A stretch of DNA of 32,466 nucleotides from positions 1-32,466 of IMG/VR virus record IMGVR_UViG_3300008448_000366. One strand, given 5' to 3'. Shown piece by piece: positions 6,012 through 12,299 of the stretch; the first letter of the stretch is position 1; each line of letters starts with the position of its first letter. Below the pieces are notes generated by a model. The model saw only the letters and a list, made by a program, of their open reading frames with translations, was not told where the DNA came from and searched no databases. The DNA comes from a virus. The position numbers and the translations under genes are program-made.

Positions 6012-6320
6012 AGAATATCTAAGATCTTAAAAGTATTATAAAAAATAATATCTATAGAGTATACATATATTTGTATCCTTTGTGTATTAATAACCAATGG
6101 AAAGAAATTCCTAGGTTCCAGACCATATCTCGCCGGCGCTGCACAACCAATTGATTTGCAATAAGTTAGGAATTATAAATAAGAATATACATAAAGGATT
6201 GATACCCAATGGTAGTTTGGCTAAAAGACATATTTATGTATATAAGTGTTTGGTTATAAACGACTTATAACTGATTGATTGCCAATAAAAACTTTCCATA
6301 AATACAAAAATAAATTTTTT
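6012..6320 (+). other. Intergenic region with inverted repeats, no gene
   Basis: About 310 nt before promoter copy 3 hold no convincing frame. Visible elements are a TATATTTG box (6066-6073, like a host -7 element but without a clear -33 box), an internal palindrome CGCCGGCG (6131-6138), a short TACC/GGTA hairpin (6203-6214), and a 7-bp inverted repeat (6253-6271). Two related 20-nt strings, AACCAATTGATTTGCAATAA (6145) and AACTGATTGATTGCCAATAA (6269), recall a third at 2250. It may be a regulatory region or a small RNA gene; nothing is decisive. Confidence 0.5.
6253..6271. repeat. Perfect 7-bp inverted repeat (operator or RNA hairpin candidate)
   Basis: GTTATAA (6253-6259) and TTATAAC (6265-6271) are perfect inverted copies separated by ACGAC. 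The site lies about 55 nt upstream of promoter copy 3 (6325-6347). It could be a dimeric-repressor operator or a weak hairpin in a transcript. It is very AT-rich, so chance occurrence is possible. Confidence 0.4.
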
Positions 6321-6324
6321 TATG

Positions 6325-6347
6325 TCACTGGATTGTCTTACTTTTAC
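6325..6347 (+). promoter_or_regulatory. Motif-A promoter copy 3
   Basis: TCA (6325-6327) in TATGTCA is followed after 11 nt by TACTTTTAC (6339-6347), a variant of the TATATTTAC box. It lies behind a T-tract (6315-6321). The next start, 6371, is preceded by CAATAAGGGTTATG. The downstream stretch from TTTAC to AATAA nearly repeats that at copy 2. Confidence 0.55.
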
Positions 6348-6370
6348 TATGTAACAAATCAATAAGGGTT

Positions 6371-6535
6371 ATGAAATTTAGAGTATTAGATAGAAATGAT
6401 GTTGGGATCTGGGGAAACGTTTATGATAGCAATGGTAAGTACGTAAAATCAATGAACATACCCTATAAAGAGTGGGCCTCAAAATATGGTGTCCTTTTTC
6501 ACGATGCATATCTCAGAACGTTTGACCTAAAATAA
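6371..6535 (+). CDS. Small hypothetical protein (54 aa)
   Basis: A 55-codon frame whose ATG is preceded by AATAAGGGTTATG, close to the common leader, 23 nt after promoter copy 3. The sequence (MKFRVLDRNDVGIWGNVYDS, then NGKYVKSMNIPYKEWASKYG) has the look of a small beta-rich domain followed by a helix and ends HDAYLRTFDLK. No family is known to me. Promoter and leader make expression likely even though the gene is short. Confidence 0.6.
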   Translation: MKFRVLDRNDVGIWGNVYDSNGKYVKSMNIPYKEWASKYGVLFHDAYLRTFDLK

Positions 6536-6560
6536 ATTTAATATATTAAAAATAAAAGTT

Positions 6561-6869
6561 ATGAATCCAACAACATTTATCCCAATAGAGATCGACCTTG
6601 ACCAGAAATGCTCTGTACTTATCGGAAGCTCTAGAGACCTTATCGAACTCCAAAGGATCGTAGTAACCTATAACGAATACATGTCAGAAAAAGATCGTGT
6701 TCAGATCGACATCTATGAGGACTCGGACTCTAAGGTCGTCAAAGGTATGCTCACAGGAACTGCCATGGGTATATTCCACATCGGTATCAGGCTTGGTGCT
6801 TCTGAAGAAAAGAAGTATCTCCAGGGTCTTGGTCCAGGCTTCTTGAGGGATCTGATACTTGGAAAATAA
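6561..6869 (+). CDS. Hypothetical phage protein (102 aa)
   Basis: The start is supported by the exact leader AATAAAAGTTATG. The protein is probably alpha/beta: FIPIEIDLDQKCSVLIGSSR suggests a strand and turn, then RDLIELQRIVVTYNEYM a helix, and VQIDIYEDSDSKVVKGML further strands. A GTAMGIFHIGIRLGASEEKK segment follows. The glycine-rich end (YLQGLGPGFLRDLIL) may be a small hydrophobic contact. I do not recognise the family. Codons are well adapted (C-rich third positions), as in the DUF932 gene after it. Confidence 0.65.
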   Translation: MNPTTFIPIEIDLDQKCSVLIGSSRDLIELQRIVVTYNEYMSEKDRVQIDIYEDSDSKVVKGMLTGTAMGIFHIGIRLGASEEKKYLQGLGPGFLRDLILGK

Positions 6870-6880
6870 ATTTTTTACTA

Positions 6881-6903
6881 TCAACTAAATGTCTTATATT
6901 TAC
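6881..6903 (+). promoter_or_regulatory. Motif-A promoter copy 4
   Basis: TCA (6881-6883), 11 nt, then TATATTTAC (6895-6903), behind the T-tract TTTTTTACTA (6871-6880). It shares GTCTTATATTTACTA with copy 1. The DUF932 gene starts at 6926 with the leader AATAAAGGTTATG. Confidence 0.6.
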
Positions 6904-6925
6904 TAAATAAAAACAAATAAAGGTT

Positions 6926-7738
6926 ATGTCAACAGCACAAAATTTTAAGAACAACGTTATCACTTCAATTTCAATGGACTCTGCAAAGACTCTGGCTCCG
7001 GCTATCTTTGCCACTTCACCTGCTCCAACCATTAAGAGTCCTAAGTATGAATTCACCCCGACCTTTGAGGTTATCAACCACATGCAGGATATGGGTTACT
7101 TGTTGACTGGCGTGAAGCAGTCAAAGTCAAACGTGGACCTACGTAAGAATTGGGGTATCCACATCACCCGCTTCCAACACCCTGACCTCTATATCAAGAA
7201 CCCACAGGGTGAGGTAGAAGCAAGGCCCGAGGTTGTACTGATCAACTCACATGACGGTACAAGGCCTATTCAATTTGAGATGGGCCTGTTCAGGCTTGTA
7301 TGTGAGAATGGTTTGGTGATCAAAGACCAAGACATGGGATCCTTCCGTGAAAGGCATACCAAGCTTAACTTCCAGGCTGTTAAAGATCTTATTGATCAAA
7401 AGGTATCTGGCCTCCAAGAAGTTGTTGGTAAGATCAGTCAATGGAATATGGTAGAGATGACTGACAAACAAAGGTTTAACTTTGCTGTAGAAGCCTTGGC
7501 ATTAAGGATGGGTACTGACCGTCAACCAGAACAGTATGAGATCATGGACATCTTGAACCCTAAACGTAAGGCTGATGAAGGTAATACTTTATGGCAGACC
7601 TATAACGTTCTACAGGAAAACCTGATCAAGGGTGGCTTCCAACTGAACAATAGGCAAGCCCGTGCCATTAAGAACCCTATAGAGGACTTCAACCTGAACC
7701 AAGACCTATGGCAGTTGGCCGATACCTACGTAAAGTAA
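6926..7738 (+). CDS. DUF932 (phage/plasmid-like) protein
   Basis: A 270-residue protein with the hallmarks of DUF932: a mid-protein strand-turn VVLINSHDGT, followed by a QFEMGLFRLVCENGLVI segment (in full-length members F-x-x-x-x-x-R-L-x-C-x-N-G-x) and a helical second half. This family is common on plasmids and phages near replication genes. Members look like DNA- or nucleotide-binding accessory proteins, but no biochemical role is settled. It has its own promoter (6881-6903) and strong leader, and codon use richer in C/G than the neighbours, suggesting high early expression. Length is in the normal range and no break is seen. Confidence 0.85.
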   Translation: MSTAQNFKNNVITSISMDSAKTLAPAIFATSPAPTIKSPKYEFTPTFEVINHMQDMGYLLTGVKQSKSNVDLRKNWGIHITRFQHPDLYIKNPQGEVEARPEVVLINSHDGTRPIQFEMGLFRLVCENGLVIKDQDMGSFRERHTKLNFQAVKDLIDQKVSGLQEVVGKISQWNMVEMTDKQRFNFAVEALALRMGTDRQPEQYEIMDILNPKRKADEGNTLWQTYNVLQENLIKGGFQLNNRQARAIKNPIEDFNLNQDLWQLADTYVK

Positions 7739-7935
7739 TTGGTTAGAGAGTCGGGGTGCTAGCACTATGCTGGTGCCCTGCTCCTAGTCATTAGCAACTT
7801 ACTAGCATCATGGCAAAGACCTAGTTATGGTAGATAGGGGGGCCCTAGCAGGGGGGCCCGCGTTGACCGGCCCTGCACACCGGGGAATTTTCCAAATCGG
7901 TATAAAAAATAAATACGTAAATAAAAATAAAGGTT
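7739..7935 (+). other. GC-rich hairpin cluster, no gene
   Basis: About 200 nt after the DUF932 stop contain no gene but unusual GC-rich structure for this genome. A 13-bp stem (7752-7764 with 7768-7780, loop CTA, several G-U pairs) is followed by two direct copies of GGGGGGCCC (7837-7845 and 7851-7859) and then CCGG pairs (7867-7884). The tetramer CTAG appears five times between 7759 and 7847. No U-tract follows, so it is not a plain terminator. A structured 3' end, an attenuator for the gene at 7936 or a replication element are all possible. Confidence 0.6.
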
Positions 7936-8232
7936 ATGATATCAAAAAGAATATTTGAAAAAGTTTATCCATTTGGATTTGAAGTTAATAAGTATGAAGG
8001 AGATAAGAATTACACTATCACAGGTAATCTTACAAGAGAGTATTGCTTTAAAAAGTATAGTAGTAACTATGATGTTGAGGAGCATATACAGGATCATATA
8101 AATTGTGATGGAATTAGTTTCGATTCAGAGTATAGTCAGTTCTTTGCCTATGCCGAAACCGAGGAGAGAGCCATAAAGTTCTGTTTAGATATCCAGGCTT
8201 GGTTTGATAAGATAAAAGAGTTAGTAGGTTAA
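7936..8232 (+). CDS. Conserved hypothetical phage protein (98 aa)
   Basis: The start is set by the exact leader AATAAAGGTTATG. The second half contains SFDSEYSQFFAYAETEERAI followed by KFCLDIQAWFDKIKELVG, a pattern (SE-x-SQFFAY-x-E-x-x-x-x-A) I associate with small phage proteins of unknown function. The first half is basic and aromatic (RIFEKVYPFGFEVNKYEGDK). The fold is probably two strands and a C-terminal helix. It opens the next run of small genes, downstream of the GC-rich hairpins. Confidence 0.65.
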   Translation: MISKRIFEKVYPFGFEVNKYEGDKNYTITGNLTREYCFKKYSSNYDVEEHIQDHINCDGISFDSEYSQFFAYAETEERAIKFCLDIQAWFDKIKELVG

Positions 8233-8257
8233 TCATTACATTCAAAATATAAATAAA

Positions 8258-8431
8258 ATGAATACTCTATTCCTAATTGACATTATAATGTGGATCTTTT
8301 TGGTCTGTTTTGGCTTCATAATATTTACCATTATAGGAGAAGCAATAGCCAACAAACTTCCAAATACTAACAAATTTAAAAAGTGGTGGAGAAAACATGT
8401 TATAGAAGACAAACCATACGATTCATACTAA
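8258..8431 (+). CDS. Single-pass membrane protein (57 aa)
   Basis: ATG 8258 follows AAATAAAATG spacing typical here. The first 30 residues are hydrophobic (LFLIDIIMWIFLVCFGFI, then IFTIIGEAIA), making one long or two short membrane segments. The rest is basic and probably cytoplasmic (NKFKKWWRKHVIEDKPYD). No known motif. Position between two well-formed genes with short gaps supports it. Confidence 0.5.
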   Translation: MNTLFLIDIIMWIFLVCFGFIIFTIIGEAIANKLPNTNKFKKWWRKHVIEDKPYDSY

Positions 8432-8441
8432 AAACAAATAT

Positions 8442-8699
8442 ATGTATATTTTAACTCTAGCCAAGTCAGTATCAAAAACAGAATTTAAAGAGGCCCTTGA
8501 TTGTATGAAGCAAATCAATGATGCAGGCCTAATGATAGAATTTATTGACCTTGTTAAGGAAATGGAATTAGAAGGTACAGACATCATGAGTTGTATCTAC
8601 AATGCCAACTATGATTTGTTGATAGATCGGGAAACCGGAAAATGGAAGAAAGAGTTGGAAAACCTAATGCCAACATCCGGGAAAAACATAACTTACTAA
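8442..8699 (+). CDS. Hypothetical helical protein (85 aa)
   Basis: A helical protein: LAKSVSKTEFKEALDCMKQI and GLMIEFIDLVKEMELEGTDI look like two amphipathic helices, and the end is charged (DRETGKWKKELENLMPTSGK). There is no catalytic signature. It is preceded by AAAACAAATATATG. The family is not recognised. Confidence 0.6.
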   Translation: MYILTLAKSVSKTEFKEALDCMKQINDAGLMIEFIDLVKEMELEGTDIMSCIYNANYDLLIDRETGKWKKELENLMPTSGKNITY

Positions 8700-8712
8700 A
8701 AATAGTAAATAC

Positions 8713-8805
8713 ATGTTTATAATAATCGGACTATTCAAATTGTTTATTACCTTTCTAATAGGATATAACATAGGATATTACACAGTCAAAAGCTTACAAA
8801 AATAA
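8713..8805 (+). CDS. Tiny membrane peptide (30 aa)
   Basis: ATG 8713 to TAA 8803-8805. Residues 2-22 are hydrophobic (FIIIGLFKLFITFLIGYNIG) and the tail is short and basic (YYTVKSLQK). It is a typical one-helix phage micro-protein that fits the gap between two larger genes exactly. Function is unknown. Confidence 0.45.
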   Translation: MFIIIGLFKLFITFLIGYNIGYYTVKSLQK

Positions 8806-8825
8806 ATTTACTTAAATATAAAATT

Positions 8826-9230
8826 ATGAAAAAAGGACTATTACTCAAAACTCCTGCGGGTTGGTGCGTGGCTACAAAAAAATCACTCTCCGAAGTTGAG
8901 TCTTACCCAGTCTCCTCAGAATTTGTAAGAACAAATAATCTAAAACATAATACCCCAGTATTATTTAAAGTTTCACTAAGTACAGTGGTAGACATGCAAA
9001 AATATACCCCAATCAAATCATATAGGAAACATTCTTTAACAGAAAAACCTGGTGGTTCTACTTTGAAATTCATATTTGCTGGTAAAGTGCAAACTCGAGA
9101 AAGGATTAAATATCCAACTGCCTATGTCAATAAGGTCCTGAAAGAGATTGAAAACGAACCTGATTTCCTTATGGAAATATATGAGAATGGGGAATTGATT
9201 TGGGAAGCGGGTGAATTCATATTTGCATGA
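8826..9230 (+). CDS. Hypothetical phage protein (134 aa)
   Basis: Begins MKKGLLLKTPAGWCVATKKS, a strand-rich opening with a conserved-looking GW, and continues with YPVSSEFVRTNNLKHNTPVL and FKVSLSTVVDM. The middle is basic (YRKHSLTEKPGGSTLKFIF), and the C-terminus is acidic (FLMEIYENGELIWEAGEF). The fold may be a small beta barrel. Its last codons overlap the next start by 4 nt (ATGA at 9227), so the two products are translated together. The partner is a GIY-YIG-type protein, which hints at a shared task, but no function is known. Confidence 0.6.
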   Translation: MKKGLLLKTPAGWCVATKKSLSEVESYPVSSEFVRTNNLKHNTPVLFKVSLSTVVDMQKYTPIKSYRKHSLTEKPGGSTLKFIFAGKVQTRERIKYPTAYVNKVLKEIENEPDFLMEIYENGELIWEAGEFIFA

Positions 9231-9733
9231 AACAGATAACCCTAGAAGAAGCCAAATACTACGTCAAGCTAGAGGAAGGTGATCCCTATAGAATCCGTAA
9301 GGCTGTGGCCTATACCCTAACTCCATGTGATGAACCTGGTTGGGAAGGTTGGGAAGAAGTTACATACTACGGTGAAGGGATCATTGATCCTACCTTGAGT
9401 GTCAAAAAGCCTGAGTGGGTCTACGTTTTGGTAAACAAGTCTATGCCCGGCATCTGTAAGATTGGTATGACTACTACTAGCGTCAATCAAAGAGTCAATG
9501 AAATTAACCAAGCAACCGGAGTAATAACCCCATGGTTTTCTGTCTATAAGTACAAGTGTATCAATAGTCGAATTCTAGAAAAGGCTGTCCATCAACATCT
9601 AGAGAAGCTTGGGTATAGAGTAAACCCTAAACGTGAAGGCTTCGAAATATCTTCTAAGGATGCCATTGCTGTCATAGAATTGTTAGGCGAGCAGTTGACG
9701 GTTACTCCAAAGGATTTTGATAGTCATGAATAG
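9227..9733 (+). CDS. T5orf172 / GIY-YIG-like nuclease
   Basis: The central part matches the T5orf172 (MUG113-type) branch of the GIY-YIG superfamily. WVYVLVNKSMPG (residues 64-75) gives the first strand, CKIGMTTTSVNQRVNEINQA (77-96) the second strand and the helix with its conserved arginine, and LEKAVHQHLEKLGYRVNPKR (117-136) contains the ALE/AVH-x-x-x-x helix with Glu118 as the likely metal ligand. GFEISSKDAI closes the domain. An N-terminal extension of about 60 residues (DEPGWEGWEEVTYYG) is extra and may bind a partner. Translation overlaps the upstream gene by 4 nt. Members are encoded by phages and act as nucleases in theory; the target is unknown. Confidence 0.75.
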   Translation: MKQITLEEAKYYVKLEEGDPYRIRKAVAYTLTPCDEPGWEGWEEVTYYGEGIIDPTLSVKKPEWVYVLVNKSMPGICKIGMTTTSVNQRVNEINQATGVITPWFSVYKYKCINSRILEKAVHQHLEKLGYRVNPKREGFEISSKDAIAVIELLGEQLTVTPKDFDSHE

Positions 9734-9750
9734 GATAAGTAATATATTTG
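9716..9750 (+). promoter_or_regulatory. Possible host-type promoter before the 9794 gene
   Basis: TATATTTG (9743-9750) equals the Bacteroidota -7 consensus TAnnTTTG, and TTTG at 9716-9719 lies 23 nt upstream as a possible -33 box. The spacing is at the long end for this promoter type. It would serve the membrane protein at 9794. AT-rich context makes a chance match possible. Confidence 0.35.
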
Positions 9751-9793
9751 TAAATACTATATTTTTAGGCCCCTTGCCGGAAACAAAACAGTT

Positions 9794-10078
9794 ATGACAT
9801 ACTTATTAATCATTCTAGCCTCTTTATTTATTTGCTTCTTAGTAGTTAAGCTATTTAGATTTGTGCTAGCATTCTGTCTATTGTGCCTGGGACTCATTGG
9901 GCTAGGCCTGGTCATGCTTCCATGGAATATGGATATTGGTATTCAACTAATGACAGTATGTATCTGTTTATTGTTTATTACAATCGTGGTAACTATGTTT
10001 GCAGGTATTGTATCAGCATTAATTGTTACTCCTTTGATTTTATTATGGCAAGGCATCAAGACTTTATTTATTAAGTAA
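9794..10078 (+). CDS. Membrane protein with about three hydrophobic segments (94 aa)
   Basis: Nearly the whole chain is hydrophobic: a first segment (LLIILASLFICFLVVKLF), a second (VLAFCLLCLGLIGLGLVMLP) and a third and fourth (LMTVCICLLFITIVVTMF, GIVSALIVTPLILLW), with a short basic end (GIKTLFIK). It is a polytopic inner-membrane protein. A holin role is conceivable by size and topology, but no endolysin lies next to it. The next gene is a late-type gene with motif B, so this one closes the early run. No specific family is recognised. Confidence 0.6.
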   Translation: MTYLLIILASLFICFLVVKLFRFVLAFCLLCLGLIGLGLVMLPWNMDIGIQLMTVCICLLFITIVVTMFAGIVSALIVTPLILLWQGIKTLFIK

Positions 10079-10082
10079 TTCG

Positions 10083-10093
10083 ATATTTATAAG
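10083..10093 (+). promoter_or_regulatory. Motif-B (late-type) element
   Basis: ATATTTATAAG lies 16 nt before the ATG at 10110. It is identical to the core of elements before late genes on the minus strand. This suggests that the two plus-strand genes at 10110-10855 are late genes even though they point against the structural block. Confidence 0.5.
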
Positions 10094-10109
10094 TAGTAAA
10101 ATTATTATA

Positions 10110-10547
10110 ATGAAAGATTTTAACATTGCAAAGTATTTAAAAGAAAACCACCTAGGTTCACATAGCATCCTTGGTAAATATGTAGACCTCCACGCTTTGA
10201 AAGAAGAAGAGGTTGGAAACAATAAGCCTGTAAGTAAAGTACCTTATGATGGTGCTGAAGAGAAGCTTGATGGATTTGGAGATGAATTTGATCAAGTTGC
10301 TCCAGTAGAAGAAGATTTTTCATACGATGATGACACAGATGATGTAAATCCTTTTCCTTCAATTATAGATGGTAATGATCAAGAAGAAACTGATGATACC
10401 AGAATGATGGATCTTGGTGGAGATCAGATTGAGCAAGGCATTATATCTTTATTAGATGACGGATTTGATGCAAAAGATATCGTAAATCTTGTTAAGTATT
10501 TACTTACCGCCCAACTTAGAGCAAAATCACAAGGAAAACAATTTTAA
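10110..10547 (+). CDS. Acidic late protein, possibly virion-associated (145 aa)
   Basis: Short basic N-terminus (MKDFNIAKYLKENHLGSHSI), then a very acidic, probably disordered middle (EEDFSYDDDTDDVNPFP and further DDTRMMDLGGDQ), then a helical end (EQGIISLLDDGFDAKDIVNL, then VKYLLTAQLR). The opening FNIxKYLxENxLxS recalls small proteins of aquatic T4-like phages. Preceded by motif B, so late expression is expected. The stop is 2 nt before the next gene. It may be a virion component or an assembly factor; no enzymatic motif is present. Confidence 0.55.
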   Translation: MKDFNIAKYLKENHLGSHSILGKYVDLHALKEEEVGNNKPVSKVPYDGAEEKLDGFGDEFDQVAPVEEDFSYDDDTDDVNPFPSIIDGNDQEETDDTRMMDLGGDQIEQGIISLLDDGFDAKDIVNLVKYLLTAQLRAKSQGKQF

Positions 10548-10549
10548 TC

Positions 10550-10855
10550 ATGCCATTTAATTTTAAGTCTTATACCTCAAATAATCCGCTTCTCAAAGAA
10601 GTAGACGAGGAAGTTACAGTTAGTTCCTCAGGTGTTGAAATGGGACAGAATTCTCAAGACATAGATATCTGGCAGATGGCTGGAGATCATCTTGAAGACT
10701 TTAGGTCTGAGTTAGCTAGTGCTCATGCAATGGCAAGTCAAAGTGGACAGAAAGAATGGGTTAGCGCCCTTAACAAAATTGCTTTGAGATTAGATGCTCT
10801 TGAAAGTGCTATGGCAGAAGCCAATGCTAAATTAGGAGTACTCCCTATGAAATAA
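10550..10855 (+). CDS. Small late protein (101 aa)
   Basis: Begins 2 nt after the previous stop and is the last plus-strand gene before the terminator at 10881. N-terminus FNFKSYTSNNPLLKEVDEEV is followed by a low-complexity SSSGVEMGQNSQDIDIWQM and then a long helix (DFRSELASAHAMASQSGQKE, then WVSALNKIALRLDALESAMA), which is likely a coiled coil. It shares its transcript with the acidic protein at 10110 and may be its partner. The family is not recognised. Confidence 0.55.
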   Translation: MPFNFKSYTSNNPLLKEVDEEVTVSSSGVEMGQNSQDIDIWQMAGDHLEDFRSELASAHAMASQSGQKEWVSALNKIALRLDALESAMAEANAKLGVLPMK

Positions 10856-10880
10856 CCTCTTGCATGCCCCATACATAGAT

Positions 10881-10909
10881 AGCCTTGGCAATAGCCAGGG
10901 CTTTTTTAT
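10881..10909 (+). terminator. Rho-independent terminator at the convergent junction
   Basis: AGCCTTGGC (10881-10889) pairs with GCCAGGGCT (10894-10902) over 9 bp with one G-U pair and an AATA loop, followed by TTTTTATT. It ends the plus-strand run. The T-tract overlaps the stop codon of the minus-strand gene (10906-10908). Read on the minus strand no U-tract follows, so it works in one direction only. Confidence 0.85.
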
Positions 10910-11361
10910 TGTACGTCTTTTCTGTAAAATCTACCTTGTATATTATCGTTATATGAATCTATATGTAGAACTCTATAGTGCATTTGCCAATATACTTCAT
11001 AGTAGGTTAACTGCTTCTTAGAAAAACAAAATTGAAGGATCTCTCTAGTGAATATATCATCACCCAATTCCTTCCTTTCTTGGTTCAAAAGCTTATTACT
11101 TCCATGGTAAGATAACCAATCAGACTCTTTAATTATCTTTCGTTTGCGTGGGACGCGCCCAGGTTTGTCCCATTCCGCGATCTCCTTCTTGGTTAATGTT
11201 TTACTAGTATTGTTAAAAAGGACCTTTCTACCTATATAGAATTTGTTATTGACAACGTTGGTTATCTTATAGATAAACCCTATGGCTTCAGGGGAAAAAT
11301 CTTCTATCTTATTAAACTCTCTAGTGATTCCTAAAGGATCAAAATATAACCATTTATTCAT
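10906..11361 (-). CDS. SegE-like GIY-YIG endonuclease
   Basis: GFIYKITNVVNNKFYIGRKV (residues 28-47) carries the two GIY-YIG strands with Y-x-I and F-Y-I-G and the nearby Arg45/Lys46. The linker is basic (PRKRKIIKES), then DWLSYHGSNKLL (81-92) is the W-x-x-Y-x-G-S-N signature of SegE-like phage endonucleases. FTREILQFC and LTYYEVYWQ (119-127) follow, Glu122 being the probable metal ligand. Such free-standing genes often move between phages by homing. It is the last gene of the late block. At 151 aa it is complete. Cleavage site and activity are unknown. Confidence 0.75.
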   Translation of the reverse strand: MNKWLYFDPLGITREFNKIEDFSPEAIGFIYKITNVVNNKFYIGRKVLFNNTSKTLTKKEIAEWDKPGRVPRKRKIIKESDWLSYHGSNKLLNQERKELGDDIFTREILQFCFSKKQLTYYEVYWQMHYRVLHIDSYNDNIQGRFYRKDVQ

Positions 11362-11370
11362 ACTATATTT

Positions 11371-11673
11371 TTAACTATCCCACCTTACTATAAAAGTCAT
11401 ATCTGTATTTGGAGGAATGGGGTATGGCCTTGCTAATTTTCCTACAACTAATAGTTCATCACTATCATTATACAGGCCTACCATGGTAGTATATGGATGG
11501 AAGTCTGATCCTGTCACAGCATCTATATATGAACCTGTACCTGTAGATTTAGTAGCACTTGGATTTTGTGTATAATTAAAGTCATTTTCATTTATTCGGC
11601 ATCTTACTTCATTTTGATAAATGGTAGTCTCTGCACTTAAAGACATCGAGTATGGTGAGTAGGCTATCGGCAT
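11371..11673 (-). CDS. Stand-alone copy of a fibre C-terminal domain (100 aa)
   Basis: This protein aligns by eye with the last 80 or so residues of the 343-aa structural protein at 15842-16873. Both show NYT-x-NPS, then a glycine/serine/threonine-rich loop, then P-x-T-x-x-VGLYNDxxELLxVxKLxxP and a final VR/VK-x-D/W strand. The stretch VGLYNDSDELLVVGKLARPY is the clearest part. A virion (tail or capsid decoration) domain that has been duplicated or split off is the likely meaning. Motif B (11675-11686) sits 1 nt before the ATG, so it has its own late promoter element inside the end of the upstream gene. Confidence 0.65.
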   Translation of the reverse strand: MPIAYSPYSMSLSAETTIYQNEVRCRINENDFNYTQNPSATKSTGTGSYIDAVTGSDFHPYTTMVGLYNDSDELLVVGKLARPYPIPPNTDMTFIVRWDS

Positions 11674-11674
11674 A

Positions 11675-11686
11675 CTTATAAATATT
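11675..11686 (-). promoter_or_regulatory. Motif-B element 1 nt before the ATG
   Basis: On the minus strand AATATTTATAAG is followed by T and the ATG (11673-11671). It lies within the last codons of the GT25-like gene. If the element is a -10 box, the message begins at or after the start codon. Confidence 0.5.
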
Positions 11687-12299
11687 TCGCTAAATAAGAA
11701 TCCTTAACATCATTCCATAAGAATCTTGTTATCGGTTCATTGTAATTATTCTGATAGAAATATGGACCGTCTTTTGGGGTTAAGTATAATTTTTCCTTAG
11801 ATCTTAATGCTAAATCTACATCTAAAAACTCATGGGTATTTAATGACTCTTGTATAGACTCTAGTAAGAAGTTTGCTGTATTGATACTAGATACAACCAT
11901 AGTATGCATAGACAACATATAGTAGATTCTATAATACTCTTCATTATACTCCTCTAAATACATATTAGGTTTGTATCCACCTGTTTCATACAAGCTTCCT
12001 CCTAATAATATGAGGCTTTCGGTATCATGTATAGTTATGAATTCAGGCAAATCTTTTATAGGTTCTATATCATCATCCATCATTATAAAAGGATATTTAC
12101 CTATTTCTATTGCTGTATGTAATAGTTTAATTACTCCAAAAGCAATTCTGTCTTGTCTTAAATCTGCTTGGTGTGAATTAGAAATTCTTAAAGCATTTAT
12201 ATTAAGAGATTCTGCTAACTTTTCCATATTAGCTTTCCTTTCTGTATATCCTTCAAAATTAAGATAATAAAAAGGAATGTCTTTTAATTTTATTAACAT
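11676..12299 (-). CDS. GT-A type glycosyltransferase, GT25-like (207 aa)
   Basis: IPFYYLNFEGYTERKANMEK (residues 8-27) matches the opening of GT25-type sugar transferases, where a strand Y-x-I/L-N-L/F is followed by E/D-R-x-x-x-x. YPFIMMDDDIEPIKDLPEF contains the acidic DDD (75-77), the expected metal and nucleotide-sugar site. The remaining chain is alpha/beta with a late acidic/aromatic part. It would transfer a sugar, acceptor unknown. Its start overlaps the GT6-like gene by 7 nt, and an AGGAGG sequence lies a few bases upstream of the ATG, rare in this window. With the two genes before it, it forms a glycosyltransferase trio beside threonine-rich fibre genes. Confidence 0.65.
   Translation of the reverse strand: MLIKLKDIPFYYLNFEGYTERKANMEKLAESLNINALRISNSHQADLRQDRIAFGVIKLLHTAIEIGKYPFIMMDDDIEPIKDLPEFITIHDTESLILLGGSLYETGGYKPNMYLEEYNEEYYRIYYMLSMHTMVVSSINTANFLLESIQESLNTHEFLDVDLALRSKEKLYLTPKDGPYFYQNNYNEPITRFLWNDVKDSYLAKYL

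Noticed and set aside
7837-7859. GGGGGGCCC repeats as a CRISPR-like or attachment repeat
   Set aside because: Only two copies 14 nt apart, no spacers of constant length and no integrase in the window.
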